Of a stretch of 64,000 nucleotides of DNA, positions 16,991-25,986 are shown piece after piece. Location: positions 310,001 to 374,000 of the forward strand of contig NZ_WBYM01000001.1 in NCBI RefSeq assembly GCF_013283365.1. Direction: 5' to 3'. A program made the position numbers and the translations under genes. The DNA comes from Marinobacterium sp. xm-d-530. Lineage in GTDB: Bacteria; Pseudomonadota; Gammaproteobacteria; Pseudomonadales; Balneatricaceae. A model generated the notes under the pieces. The model was not told the origin of the DNA, made no database searches, and saw only the letters and a list, made by a program, of their open reading frames with translations. The stretch's first letter is position 1; every line of letters starts with the position of its first letter.

Positions 16991-18286
16991 TTATACAGCT
17001 CTAGCTTCACCCTTCCTAAAAATCAAACCCGCACTAATACCCATCCAAACCCAGAACCAAGCACTCATCCAACCTCCATAGAAGTTGTTATGAGTATTAA
17101 ACGGAAAGAATCCAGCCCACAAAGCTACTAAAGCACCAACAGCTAGTAAAGAACCTGTTTTACCAACTTGAATAGTCGTTCGTGCCAACCAAACAAAGAA
17201 AGCAAGCAGTCCTACCAAACCAAGAACACCAGCCCCCGACCACGCCTCTAGCAATATTTGGTGAGTATGCGAGGGACCTTTTAATTCATGCCCATCTTTG
17301 TTCCATTCAGTTATCCAGCGTGTACCTGCAGGATCAGGCAATAATGGCTGTGCATAGCGAAAATTATTAACACCCGTCCCTACTATTGGACTACTCAAAC
17401 CTAATTGAATAGCATCATCCCAGATATCAACACGGCCAGACAGTGTATTATCCAATCCTTCACGTGTTGGATTACTAAACACCGTTAATGTTTGATTTAG
17501 CTTGATTTGAAGGCCTGGCTGCTGGTACGCAAAAACACCAGCAATCGCGACAGCTGAAAACAGACACAATGAAACAACATAGGTTTTAAGTGACGGTTTG
17601 AAACCTCGCAATAAGGCAACGACAGGAACAGCACACAGTGTAACTAAAACCGACAACCAAGCAGAGCGGGTTCCACTGATATACACCAAACAAATAATGA
17701 ACAAGCCAAAAAAGATGGCTAGTAAATTTAAGCCTCTAGCCCACAAAGCGAAAACAAGGAAAGAGAATAGCGAACCTAGAATCACACCCATCATCAATCC
17801 GCCATCAACAAAAGGGTTATCACGCGTATGAATGCCTTGGTTATGGCTACCGCCTGGGCCAAATGGATTGCTCGGGTCAACGTACTGCCAAATGGCTAAC
17901 ACACCCCAGAAAGCCACAATTACAGAAATAACATATACAGACGACATAACATTCACGCCATCTGACAAGCGATTGTAAATAAAGTAACCCGCTAAAAAGG
18001 AAAGTGGATAGGTCCCAATAAACTGAAGCGTTCTTCCGAAATCAACAGTATTAATCATCGAAAAGATGGCTGGAACCCAAATAAAAAAACCTCCGAACAA
18101 CAACCACTTAGTACCTAATGAAAAACCACCATCACGAATCTCTTTCACAAGGAGATATGCGCCCACCATAGCCATCACAAAAAGCGGGTACCAAAGAGTC
18201 TTTCCAAGTGGTAGCGAGAAAAAATAAAGCCCGAGCAGGATTGTTAAATCGTTTCGAATCAGAAAGCGCATAAAGGAACTACTCAC
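16991..18286 (-). CDS. waaL: O-antigen ligase family membrane protein
   Basis: This 431-residue protein has about ten to twelve hydrophobic segments and the Wzy_C / O-antigen ligase domain. That domain shows SGTRSAWLSVLVTL near residue 205 and, in the large periplasmic loop, GTGVNNFRYAQP followed by HTHQILLEAWSGAGVLGLVG. The histidine in the latter motif is conserved in ligases. It would join polymer to lipid A-core at the periplasmic face. A Wzy polymerase with the same domain is the alternative. Another candidate polymerase lies at 39663, which favours a ligase role here. Confidence 0.78.
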   Translation of the reverse strand: MSSSFMRFLIRNDLTILLGLYFFSLPLGKTLWYPLFVMAMVGAYLLVKEIRDGGFSLGTKWLLFGGFFIWVPAIFSMINTVDFGRTLQFIGTYPLSFLAGYFIYNRLSDGVNVMSSVYVISVIVAFWGVLAIWQYVDPSNPFGPGGSHNQGIHTRDNPFVDGGLMMGVILGSLFSFLVFALWARGLNLLAIFFGLFIICLVYISGTRSAWLSVLVTLCAVPVVALLRGFKPSLKTYVVSLCLFSAVAIAGVFAYQQPGLQIKLNQTLTVFSNPTREGLDNTLSGRVDIWDDAIQLGLSSPIVGTGVNNFRYAQPLLPDPAGTRWITEWNKDGHELKGPSHTHQILLEAWSGAGVLGLVGLLAFFVWLARTTIQVGKTGSLLAVGALVALWAGFFPFNTHNNFYGGWMSAWFWVWMGISAGLIFRKGEARAV

Positions 18287-18374
18287 ATATAAATTTATAG
18301 CGACAATTTTACAGATAAAAAAGAATCAATACAGTCACTTTAAAGTGGTAGATAAGCAGCGATTATCGGACGCA

Positions 18375-18399
18375 AAAAAGCACCTAATTTTAGGTGCTT
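18375..18399 (-). terminator. Terminator after the wzz/DUF2442 remnant
   Basis: Arms AAGCACCTA and TAGGTGCTT surround a four-base loop. On the minus strand the stem runs into six Ts. It lies about 20 bases past the DUF2442 stop codon and would end transcripts coming from the right. Confidence 0.85.
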
Positions 18400-18417
18400 A
18401 GTCATTTTATATACTGC

Positions 18418-18646
18418 CTAAAAAAGGCGCTCCTTCAGAAACTCAGGAGCGAAGTCAGCACCATTCGGCCAGACGACTGTCTCTAGTTCAGGATCCACTG
18501 AAACGCGTGAAAAGTAATTTTCATCACGAAGTGGTTCAAACATCATGCCTTGTAAGGCACCAGATAGATCAACCAGGCCTTCTGTGCCGTCGTCAAAAGA
18601 AACCCAAAGACGATGATTTTTTTATGTATTTCGCAGACTTTAAACG
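18418..18646 (-). pseudogene. DUF2442 gene remnant, headless and frameshifted
   Basis: Read on the minus strand, this gives HRLWVSFDDGTEGLVDLSG, then MMFEPLRDENYFSRVSVD and VVWPNGADFAPEFL, ending with a TAG at 18418-18420. This is the DUF2442 pattern (a small family, often next to DUF4160). The preceding residues RLKSAKYIK lie in a different frame. A run of seven As (18617-18623) puts a TAA in the way, and six As would restore one continuous frame. No own start codon remains, because the 5' end is joined to a wzz fragment. Confidence 0.75.
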
Positions 18647-18779
18647 AATAGCCTGCTCCATCTAAAGCAAAAACCGCAATCAAGAAGGCAATCAAAACCT
18701 TCTCTTTCCATAGAGTTTCAATCAACTCAAAGAGATCAATCTCATCATCTTGGTAAGTAGGCTTTAACCCTTCTGACAT
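18647..18779 (-). pseudogene. Truncated chain-length regulator gene (wzz-like), 5' part only
   Basis: The reading frame starts at ATG 18779 after a good AAGGA site. It opens MSEGLKPTYQDDEIDLFELI, then ETLWKEKVLIAFLIAVFAL, the cytoplasmic tail and first membrane helix of Wzz. After about 45 codons the family match stops and the sequence runs into a DUF2442 gene. The periplasmic domain and second membrane helix are missing. The 78-codon open frame that remains would give a useless stub. Chain length must be set by another Wzz, or not at all. Confidence 0.75.
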
Positions 18780-18844
18780 CCTGACGTTCCTTATAGGAGG
18801 TTCTTAAATTTAAGGGTTTAGATATGGTGCGTAATGTAACAACT

Positions 18845-20794
18845 CTAACCGAGTTTCATGACATTATTTGTCTGCTTCGATTGGCTATTTTGAAGTAGGT
18901 CCACGTTTGAGCTGGAAGGAGCAAAGTCCTTCACTATATCAATCAATAGCTGGCGAGCAGTTTGACTGTTGTTGGTTTCAATCGCTTTGCGAATACCACT
19001 TAGCACTCGATCTAGCTCCTCGCGCGAAGCAAACTCTTCATCGGCGGTTAGAATTTTAGGATGCTCGGTACCTGCCGCGTTATTTCCAATCAGCAGCTCT
19101 TCATAAAGCTTCTCACCTGGACGCAATCCAGAGAATACCACCTCAATATCACCGGTTGGGTTTGAGGTATCTTTAACTGTGCGTCCGCTCAGGCGAATCA
19201 TCTGTTTGGCTAAATCGGCAATCTTCACCGGCTGGCCCATATCAAGCACAAAGACATCACCGCCTTTTGCCATACTTCCCGCTTGAATGACCAGGGATGC
19301 CGCTTCGGGTATGGTCATGAAGAAGCGATTTATCTCTGGGTGGGTCACGGTAATAGGGCCGCCCCGTTCAATTTGCTTCTTAAACAGAGGAACCACCGAG
19401 CCAGAAGAGCCCAGCACGTTGCCAAAACGAACCATCGAGAAAATGGTATTACTATGATTTTCGGCCGCTAAAAGTTGTACCACAATTTCTGCAAGACGTT
19501 TCGTTGCGCCCATAATATTTGTCGGCCTTACCGCTTTATCAGTAGATATAAGAATAAAACGCTCAATGTTTAACTTTTTAGCAACCGATGCAACAACAGC
19601 CGTACCCAAAGAATTATTCTGCACGCCCTGAAGAACATTATGTTCAACCAAGGGGACATGTTTGTAGGCTGCAGCATGATAAACCGTTTGAACGCTGTAA
19701 TGCTGCAGCACTTTAGTAACACGATTTTCATCCAGAACTGTGCCAAGAATTGGAAGTAACTGACACTCAGGATTCACATTACGAATCAGTAATGAAAGTT
19801 CAGCTTCAACAGTATAGAGCGCATATTCTGACTGTTCATATAGAACCACTTTAGCCGCGCCGTAGGTCACCGCTTGGCGTGCTAGTTCAGATCCTATAGA
19901 ACCACCAGCCCCAGTAATACAAACAGACTTACCCTCAATACTTCTAGCGATTAGGGCCTGATCGGGCGGAATTTGATCGCGACCTAAAAGATCTTCGATC
20001 TCAACTTTACGCAGATCGTCGACGGCTTTACCAGAAATCAATTCACCCATGGTTGGCATGGTAAGAATGTTCACAGATAGATTAGACAGACGCTTAAGAA
20101 TCAAACGACGCTGTGCTGCTGTCACGTTGAGCATCGCGAGCATAATGCTATCGACACTATGTCGCCCAACCAACTTTTCTAGTTCGCTTGGGGAATAAAC
20201 TCGCAAGCCACAGACAATGCTTTTCTGTAAGTTACGATCATCATCAATGAAAGCGATGGGTTTAACATCTCCTCCGGCTTGCAATGAGAGCACAAGCTGA
20301 GCACCAGCACTACCCGCACCATAAATAAGTGCAACATGCCGACTAGAGACCTTACCCGACAACCAGTGATAGTAACTACGAAGAATAAGACGACTACCGC
20401 CCAAATAAAGCCAAGCTGACAAACCAAAAATAATGGGCACTGAGCGTGGTACTCGCCAAATATCGAAAATAACTGCCGATAAATAGAGAACTAAAACAAG
20501 AAGAAAAACTCCAAAGGCCACAGACTGAAGCAGCTTAACGTTCATGTATCGCATTACCGCACGATACATACCAAACTTGATGAATATCAGCACACCAAGC
20601 ACAGGTAGCATTAAGAACAGCGCCCAGGCATCTTCTAAATAAGACGCAGGCCACCAATCGGATAGTCTTAAAGCAAAGGCAGACCAAAGGGCAAAAACCA
20701 ACGCAAATGCATCAGCAACAACCAGAATAACCCGTTTAACAGAACGAGGTATATTTAGAATTTTTTGATGTAAACCCGAGCTTTTAAGGTGCAT
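18845..20794 (-). CDS. Membrane NDP-sugar 4,6-dehydratase (WbpM/FlaA1/CapD family)
   Basis: This polysaccharide-synthesis protein has four membrane helices in its first 150 residues, a CoA-binding-like Rossmann region (LIYGAGSAGAQL) and a C-terminal SDR domain. The SDR domain begins with SVCITGAGGSIGSELARQ. Members such as WbpM remove water from UDP-GlcNAc to give UDP-4-keto-6-deoxy sugars. The frame is open to a TTG at 20824, but a TATAAT box overlaps that codon (20824-20829), so the ATG at 20794 (649 residues) is preferred. It lies just upstream of the broken wzz. Confidence 0.88.
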   Translation of the reverse strand: MHLKSSGLHQKILNIPRSVKRVILVVADAFALVFALWSAFALRLSDWWPASYLEDAWALFLMLPVLGVLIFIKFGMYRAVMRYMNVKLLQSVAFGVFLLVLVLYLSAVIFDIWRVPRSVPIIFGLSAWLYLGGSRLILRSYYHWLSGKVSSRHVALIYGAGSAGAQLVLSLQAGGDVKPIAFIDDDRNLQKSIVCGLRVYSPSELEKLVGRHSVDSIMLAMLNVTAAQRRLILKRLSNLSVNILTMPTMGELISGKAVDDLRKVEIEDLLGRDQIPPDQALIARSIEGKSVCITGAGGSIGSELARQAVTYGAAKVVLYEQSEYALYTVEAELSLLIRNVNPECQLLPILGTVLDENRVTKVLQHYSVQTVYHAAAYKHVPLVEHNVLQGVQNNSLGTAVVASVAKKLNIERFILISTDKAVRPTNIMGATKRLAEIVVQLLAAENHSNTIFSMVRFGNVLGSSGSVVPLFKKQIERGGPITVTHPEINRFFMTIPEAASLVIQAGSMAKGGDVFVLDMGQPVKIADLAKQMIRLSGRTVKDTSNPTGDIEVVFSGLRPGEKLYEELLIGNNAAGTEHPKILTADEEFASREELDRVLSGIRKAIETNNSQTARQLLIDIVKDFAPSSSNVDLLQNSQSKQTNNVMKLG

Positions 20795-20823
20795 AAAACG
20801 ACCAGTCAAAATACTAGTGTCCA

Positions 20824-20854
20824 ATTATAGATGAAAAACCAAAAGCAATTACAA
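20824..20854 (-). promoter_or_regulatory. Possible promoter of the dehydratase gene
   Basis: A perfect -10 box TATAAT (20824-20829) is preceded by TTGTAA (20849-20854) at a long spacing of 19 bases. Transcription would begin about 20 bases before the ATG at 20794. Confidence 0.45.
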
Positions 20855-20942
20855 TTTTAGTTTGTTAGCTTACAAACTAGAGAAACAACGCCTTTTAGTT
20901 TAATAGTTTTCTACAATTCTTAACTGCACCTCATCTAACGGA

Positions 20943-22151
20943 TCACATTTCTTTAGCCGCGTTATAGTCAGAAACTACTTGCGATAAAACCGAGCATGTT
21001 TTATTGATCTCAGCTTGAGTCAATGTTGGATGGCACAAAAACATCAAGCTTGATTCGCCAAGACGCTTCGCTACTGGAAGGCGCTCAGCAGGTCGCCAAC
21101 CCGTTCGGTCAAATGCCTTCTCTAGATACACCTCAGAACAAGAGCCTGAAAAACATGGCACACCAGATTCATTGATTTTAGCCATAATCGAGTCACGATC
21201 TTGTTCAGTACCGTCAACGAATACATAACATTTGTAGGCAGCGTGCTCGCATCTCTTTCCTTGGTCACACGCCCCTTCACAACGCTCACAATGGAACGAC
21301 GGAACTCTCAGGCCCGGAAGCGCTGCAGCCGTTTTCCAAATCTGATTGGCATACTCAACCCGAGTCTTATGCCAAGCAGTCATTCGCTTGAGTTGAATAC
21401 GCCCAACAGCGGCCTGCATCTCTGTCATTCGCCAATTAGTGCCAAATCTCTCATGTAACCATCGAAAACCTGGAGGATGTACTCGATTGTATATCGCGTC
21501 CCAACTCTTGCCATGATCCTTAATTGACCACATCCGCGACCAGAGCTCAGTATCATTGGTAGTGACCATACCACCCTCACCACCGGTAGACATAATCTTA
21601 TCCTGACAAAATGACCAGGCGGCAACATGCCCGATCGAGCCAACGGAACGCCCCTTATAGCGTGCACCATGCGCCTGAGCACAGTCTTCGATGACAAAAA
21701 GTTCATGTTGTACAGCCAGTTCATGAATATCGTCCATCTCACACGGCCATCCGGCAAGATGAACACACAAAATAGCTTTCGTTTGCGGCGTTAATACAGC
21801 CCCGATAGTTTCAGCTGTGATATTCTGAGAATCAGGATCCACATCAGCAAAGATGGGTTTAGCACCTGAATTAACAATACTAGACACAGATGCAACGAAT
21901 GTTCGGCTAGTGACAATTACCTCATCACCCGGCCCAATACCTAACCCTTGAAATGCCAGATCAAGCGCGACGGTTCCATTTGCCAAAGAAATGGCATGTT
22001 TGGTTTCAGAAAATGCCGCGAACTCCTTTTCAAATTCACGACACTCAACCCCAGTCCAGTAGTTAACTTTGTTAGAGAGAACAACGCGACTAACTGCATC
22101 AGCCTCTTCCTGAGTGAAACTAGGCCAAGATGAAAAAGGAGTATTGAGCAT
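20943..22151 (-). CDS. DegT/DnrJ/EryC1 sugar aminotransferase with a cysteine cluster
   Basis: This 402-residue PLP enzyme belongs to the sugar aminotransferase family. Lysine 185 in FCQDKIMSTGGEGGM is the PLP lysine, EDCAQAHGA lies near residue 155 and GTNWRMTEMQAA near 237. It probably aminates a keto-sugar at C4, perhaps the product of the WbpM-type dehydratase next to it. It is odd in having five cysteines at 288, 291, 295, 301 and 308 within a short insert, spaced like a metal-binding knuckle. It is followed in the same direction by that dehydratase. Confidence 0.86.
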   Translation of the reverse strand: MLNTPFSSWPSFTQEEADAVSRVVLSNKVNYWTGVECREFEKEFAAFSETKHAISLANGTVALDLAFQGLGIGPGDEVIVTSRTFVASVSSIVNSGAKPIFADVDPDSQNITAETIGAVLTPQTKAILCVHLAGWPCEMDDIHELAVQHELFVIEDCAQAHGARYKGRSVGSIGHVAAWSFCQDKIMSTGGEGGMVTTNDTELWSRMWSIKDHGKSWDAIYNRVHPPGFRWLHERFGTNWRMTEMQAAVGRIQLKRMTAWHKTRVEYANQIWKTAAALPGLRVPSFHCERCEGACDQGKRCEHAAYKCYVFVDGTEQDRDSIMAKINESGVPCFSGSCSEVYLEKAFDRTGWRPAERLPVAKRLGESSLMFLCHPTLTQAEINKTCSVLSQVVSDYNAAKEM

Positions 22152-22185
22152 TTGAGCTACCGATTATGGACTTTGAAACGGTATT

Positions 22186-22806
22186 TTAACCCTGAAGAAT
22201 ACGGGCTGGAACCCCGACGGCAGTTACATGAGCTGGAAGATTGGAAATAACTACAGCTCCCGCCCCGACACAAGTACCGGAATCGACGCTTATACCCTGT
22301 ACGACAGAGGCTCCGAGACCAATCCATACTTGAGAACCAAGCACAACATCCCCTGCTAATGCTGCACCCGGTGATATATGCACAAATGAACCGACTCGGC
22401 AGTCATGATCAATTGAACTCGACGTATTTACAATACATCCTTCCCCAAGCGTAGCACCGGTGTTAACTACAGCTCCGGCCAAGACTACTGTCCCTCTGCC
22501 TATTTTTGCCCGGGAACTCACACTTGCCTTAGGGTGAACTAGGGAAACTAGAGGGGCGGAAACATCGGCAAGTTTTGCAAATAAACTAGCTCGAGTAGAA
22601 TTAGAACCAACACCGACAGCAACACCGTCAAAGCTGGAGATTGACTTTATAAGCTCTTGAAAGGAGCCAGAGCATATCCAATCATCGATAACACTGACTC
22701 TCGGATCATCATCAAAAAAAACGATACTATCCCACCCCAGAAGCTCAGCGACATCTGCTATTACTCTACCATGGCCACCCGCACCCAGAATTGCCAGTTT
22801 TTTCAT
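22186..22806 (-). CDS. NeuD/PglD-type sugar O/N-acyltransferase
   Basis: This 206-residue protein has an N-terminal Rossmann-like part (KKLAILGAGGHGRVIADV) and a C-terminal left-handed beta-helix of hexapeptide repeats (IGRGTVVLAGAVVNTGATLG and on). The catalytic-type histidine is in SSIDHDCRVG. PglD and similar enzymes acetylate the amino group of UDP-4-amino sugars using acetyl-CoA. Being next to the aminotransferase at 20943, it likely acetylates that enzyme's product. It ends in the usual VGVPARIL. Confidence 0.86.
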   Translation of the reverse strand: MKKLAILGAGGHGRVIADVAELLGWDSIVFFDDDPRVSVIDDWICSGSFQELIKSISSFDGVAVGVGSNSTRASLFAKLADVSAPLVSLVHPKASVSSRAKIGRGTVVLAGAVVNTGATLGEGCIVNTSSSIDHDCRVGSFVHISPGAALAGDVVLGSQVWIGLGASVVQGISVDSGTCVGAGAVVISNLPAHVTAVGVPARILQG

Positions 22807-22872
22807 AAAGGTAGAAGCACCAATTAATTTATGTATTTCGGGGAAGAGTGAGTATCATTAAATTGCAAAGAT

Positions 22873-23061
22873 TTACTTTTCTGCGATCTCTTCAATCAAT
22901 TTACGAGCAACTTCAATTCGTGCAGCACGTTTAAGTTCAAGTTCCATCAATGCCACATTCTCATCACGGAGACTTTTTTGGTATAGAGCTACTATGCGCT
23001 TCTGACGATCATCAAAATCATCAGTGTTATATTCTTTGCCGTCAAGTTCAAACTTAGCCAT
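22873..23061 (-). CDS. Small DUF6447-like protein
   Basis: This 62-residue protein begins MAKFELDGKEYNTDDF, followed by a long charged helix ending KLIEEIAEK. Small proteins with this start (DUF6447) are found beside type I secretion genes and surface-sugar genes. Their role is not known. It begins 12 bases after the HlyD-type gene and is likely cotranscribed with the secretion system. Confidence 0.6.
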   Translation of the reverse strand: MAKFELDGKEYNTDDFDDRQKRIVALYQKSLRDENVALMELELKRAARIEVARKLIEEIAEK

Positions 23062-23072
23062 TTGATTTCCCT

Positions 23073-24320
23073 TTATTTTTCACGCATTGCGTTAGACATA
23101 GTCTCGATTATAGGTTCTAGGAAGTAGTTTGCAATAGTCCTTACACCTACATTAATTGCTATAGTTCCATCCACTCCGGGGATTAGATGGGAATTCTTTT
23201 GGTCTACAATTTTAGCAATCGCAGAGTAATAACGCATACCATCCTTGGTCACGGTAACGTCACCATCGATTTCAAAGACAACACCTTCTAATTTATCTCC
23301 GCCTCTTACATCCATATTACTGAGGACAATTTTTCCGCTTTGAGCAGGCTGTATATCGTTGATATTTTGAGGATTAATTCTCATTTCAAATGCCATCTCA
23401 GTATCCAATGGGACATATTCAGCAAGCACAAAACCAGGCTCTACAACCTGCCCTAAACTGTCGACATTGATTTTAGTTACCCGTCCGGATGCTGGAGACA
23501 CAAGATTTTGTTTCGTTACCTGCGCATTAAGCACATTTAGTTCACTTGATATCTGCTCGACCTGCATGCTGACTTGAAATAACTCATTCGCAAGCTGATT
23601 TGAGAATTGAGTATCAATCTGAACTATCTTCTGATTTAACAACTCTTGCTCTCGTTCTATTTGCAAAGTCTTACTATTAAGCTCTTGGCCAGATACTCTG
23701 GTTGCATCTAGTTCCTGTAATGCAGTTAAGTAAGCGATCTCACCCTCAAACCCTCTTTCGAACAACTCTTTAACCAATCGCACTTTTTTGGCTGCCAAAT
23801 CCGCCGCCGCTTTATTCGCCCTCAATTGTTCTTCAAGGACTTTCTGTTGTTCTTTGAGATTCTCAATTTGAATAGAAACTGAAGATTTCTCACGCATATT
23901 TGCTTCTAACTGGGCATCAAAAATCTTTCTTTGAATATCAAAATGGTAAGCATCGTATCCATCTTTAAAGACAAAATGAGTAGCTTTATCAAGACCCGCA
24001 ACAAGACGATCTTTCGCGATAGAGAGGGAGGCTTTTTGTTTAAGCAACTCTTGTGCTTTTTGGTTCTGCTCAGAGAAATCAAATGTAGCGATTACATCTC
24101 CCGCTTTAATCATCTGACCGGTCACAAGATCAAATGACTTTATTCGTCCGCCGTTAATTGTTTGAATGCCACTGGACGCTTTAAGTGGACGGACGTTCCC
24201 TGGAAGAGTTATCGACTTATCAATTTCAAAAACAAATGCCCACCACGTAAGGGTGACAAGCAATCCAACCAACACCCAAAAAACACCTAGAGGGCTAAGC
24301 AAACTTTTTAAGAACTTCAT
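23073..24320 (-). CDS. Type I secretion membrane-fusion protein (HlyD family)
   Basis: This protein links the inner-membrane ABC transporter to the outer-membrane channel. One membrane helix is near residues 10-30, followed by a biotinyl-lipoyl-like region (TGQMIKAGDVIATFD), a long coiled coil at about 80-240 and a second lipoyl half with the RND/HlyD motif near VVEPGFVLAEYVP. The ATG at 24320 has GGAGG close ahead, so it is preferred over the ATG at 24332 (415 residues). It overlaps the end of the ABC gene. Confidence 0.92.
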   Translation of the reverse strand: MKFLKSLLSPLGVFWVLVGLLVTLTWWAFVFEIDKSITLPGNVRPLKASSGIQTINGGRIKSFDLVTGQMIKAGDVIATFDFSEQNQKAQELLKQKASLSIAKDRLVAGLDKATHFVFKDGYDAYHFDIQRKIFDAQLEANMREKSSVSIQIENLKEQQKVLEEQLRANKAAADLAAKKVRLVKELFERGFEGEIAYLTALQELDATRVSGQELNSKTLQIEREQELLNQKIVQIDTQFSNQLANELFQVSMQVEQISSELNVLNAQVTKQNLVSPASGRVTKINVDSLGQVVEPGFVLAEYVPLDTEMAFEMRINPQNINDIQPAQSGKIVLSNMDVRGGDKLEGVVFEIDGDVTVTKDGMRYYSAIAKIVDQKNSHLIPGVDGTIAINVGVRTIANYFLEPIIETMSNAMREK

Positions 24321-25986
24321 CTCGCCCTCCATCTAGAACCACTCGACCATTCTCTATAACAATAATTCGATCGACCAAATTAAGAATGGGTTTACGGTGG
24401 GTTACCACTATGAAAGTTCGCTCTTTTAGCATTGCATGAATGTTTTTGATAAAGAGCATTTCATGCCTTGGATCCATAGCACTGGTCGGCTCATCGAGTA
24501 GTACATACTTAGGATTGGTAAGAAAGCTTCTTGCCAGGGCAAGAATCTGCTTTTGTCCACCGGAGAGTTCACGCCCATTTTCAGAGAGCTTGAATGCCAA
24601 ACCATTGGGAAATTGAGCAAGGATACGATCAAAGCCTGAAAGCTTGAGAGCCTGATCAATCTCCTCATCAGTAGCATCTTTCTTGGTTAAACAGATGTTC
24701 TCTCTGATGGTGCCAGAGAAAATACCTGGCGTTTGACCAAGATAACCCACGTAGTCTCGGAGCACGGTTTGGTTAATGGCTGAGATATTATAATTACCGA
24801 TTGAAATCGCACCACTTGTGGGCGTGTAAACCCCAGCAATCAACTTTAGCAATGTTGATTTACCAGAGCCAACGCTACCGACAATACCAATCTTCTCATT
24901 CTCTCGAATACGCAAACCAGGCACGTCCAAAATCGACACATTAGTATCTTCAATAGAGTAGTTGAGATCCTTGATTAAGATATCGCCCTCAACCCGTTTG
25001 AGCTTAAGGTTCTCTCTTCGAACCTCTTCACTCGAAACAGAGTTAAACACATGATCAAGCTTACGTTTGGAGACTGCCGCAGTAGCGATTTTCTGTATCA
25101 AACCAGAGAGCTGCATAACGGGCTGCTGAGCACGACCATTAAGAAGAATACTGGCGATCAGTGCTCCGGTGGTGATCTCTTCATTAATGACTAAATATGC
25201 CCCAACAGAGACAATCAGAATTTGACCCAACGAAGTAATCGCACCATTTAGGGTAGATACATCAGCCAAGCTATCTTTTAACTTAAATCCTGCCTCATTG
25301 TTTTGAGATACCACCCTCCCCCACTTATTACCAAAGAAGGAGTAATCACCAATAGATTTAATCGTTTCTAGATTAGACAGGGTCTCTATGAATTGGGACG
25401 ACTTTTCAATAAAACTATTCTTGGATGAGGAAGCCTGCCCCTGCACCAAGAAGTAAAAAACAAGATTTACACCCAAAACTATCAGAATGAGGGCAAGGGA
25501 AACGTAGGCTATCTGATAACCAATTAAAAAAATGACTAACAGATAAATAATGATAAATGGCAAACCAACCAAAACGTTGATTGTAGTGCTTGTGAACAGC
25601 TCAATAATGTTTTCTAGGTCCTTAACTAAGGTGGCAGATGAACCCGATAATTTTGGCACCTTCTGCAAATCCCAGCTAATCACCTTTTCATAAAGAGCTT
25701 CTTGCAAAGTCTTCTCTACTTCAGCTGATGCACTATTAATAATGCGACCTTTCAAAAACTTGAGAAGCGTGTCGGAAGCGATCAACACGAGGACACCCGT
25801 CATAACTGTGACCAGTGTAGAGAGTGCACTATTTGGAATAATTTTATTGTAAACAACCATCACGAAGAGTGAGGTAAAAATAGCGAAAAAGTTACTAAAG
25901 GCTGTAGCGACAATCGCAGCAACAATATGACTGCGTTTTTTATTAATTTCCCGCGTTAACCACTGCGAGTGTTCGAGCATACCCAT
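24295..25986 (-). CDS. Type I secretion ABC transporter (PrtD/LapB-like)
   Basis: This 563-residue protein fuses six membrane helices to an ATPase domain. The Walker A motif GSVGSGKST is near residue 365, the signature LSGGQ near 471 and the Walker B motif YVLLDEPT near 492. There is no N-terminal C39 peptidase-like domain, so the length and design fit the PrtD group, which exports RTX proteins with an uncleaved C-terminal signal. Its start overlaps the stop of the TolC-like gene. The likely cargo is the RTX protein encoded divergently at 28339. Confidence 0.93.
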   Translation of the reverse strand: MGMLEHSQWLTREINKKRSHIVAAIVATAFSNFFAIFTSLFVMVVYNKIIPNSALSTLVTVMTGVLVLIASDTLLKFLKGRIINSASAEVEKTLQEALYEKVISWDLQKVPKLSGSSATLVKDLENIIELFTSTTINVLVGLPFIIIYLLVIFLIGYQIAYVSLALILIVLGVNLVFYFLVQGQASSSKNSFIEKSSQFIETLSNLETIKSIGDYSFFGNKWGRVVSQNNEAGFKLKDSLADVSTLNGAITSLGQILIVSVGAYLVINEEITTGALIASILLNGRAQQPVMQLSGLIQKIATAAVSKRKLDHVFNSVSSEEVRRENLKLKRVEGDILIKDLNYSIEDTNVSILDVPGLRIRENEKIGIVGSVGSGKSTLLKLIAGVYTPTSGAISIGNYNISAINQTVLRDYVGYLGQTPGIFSGTIRENICLTKKDATDEEIDQALKLSGFDRILAQFPNGLAFKLSENGRELSGGQKQILALARSFLTNPKYVLLDEPTSAMDPRHEMLFIKNIHAMLKERTFIVVTHRKPILNLVDRIIVIENGRVVLDGGRDEVLKKFA

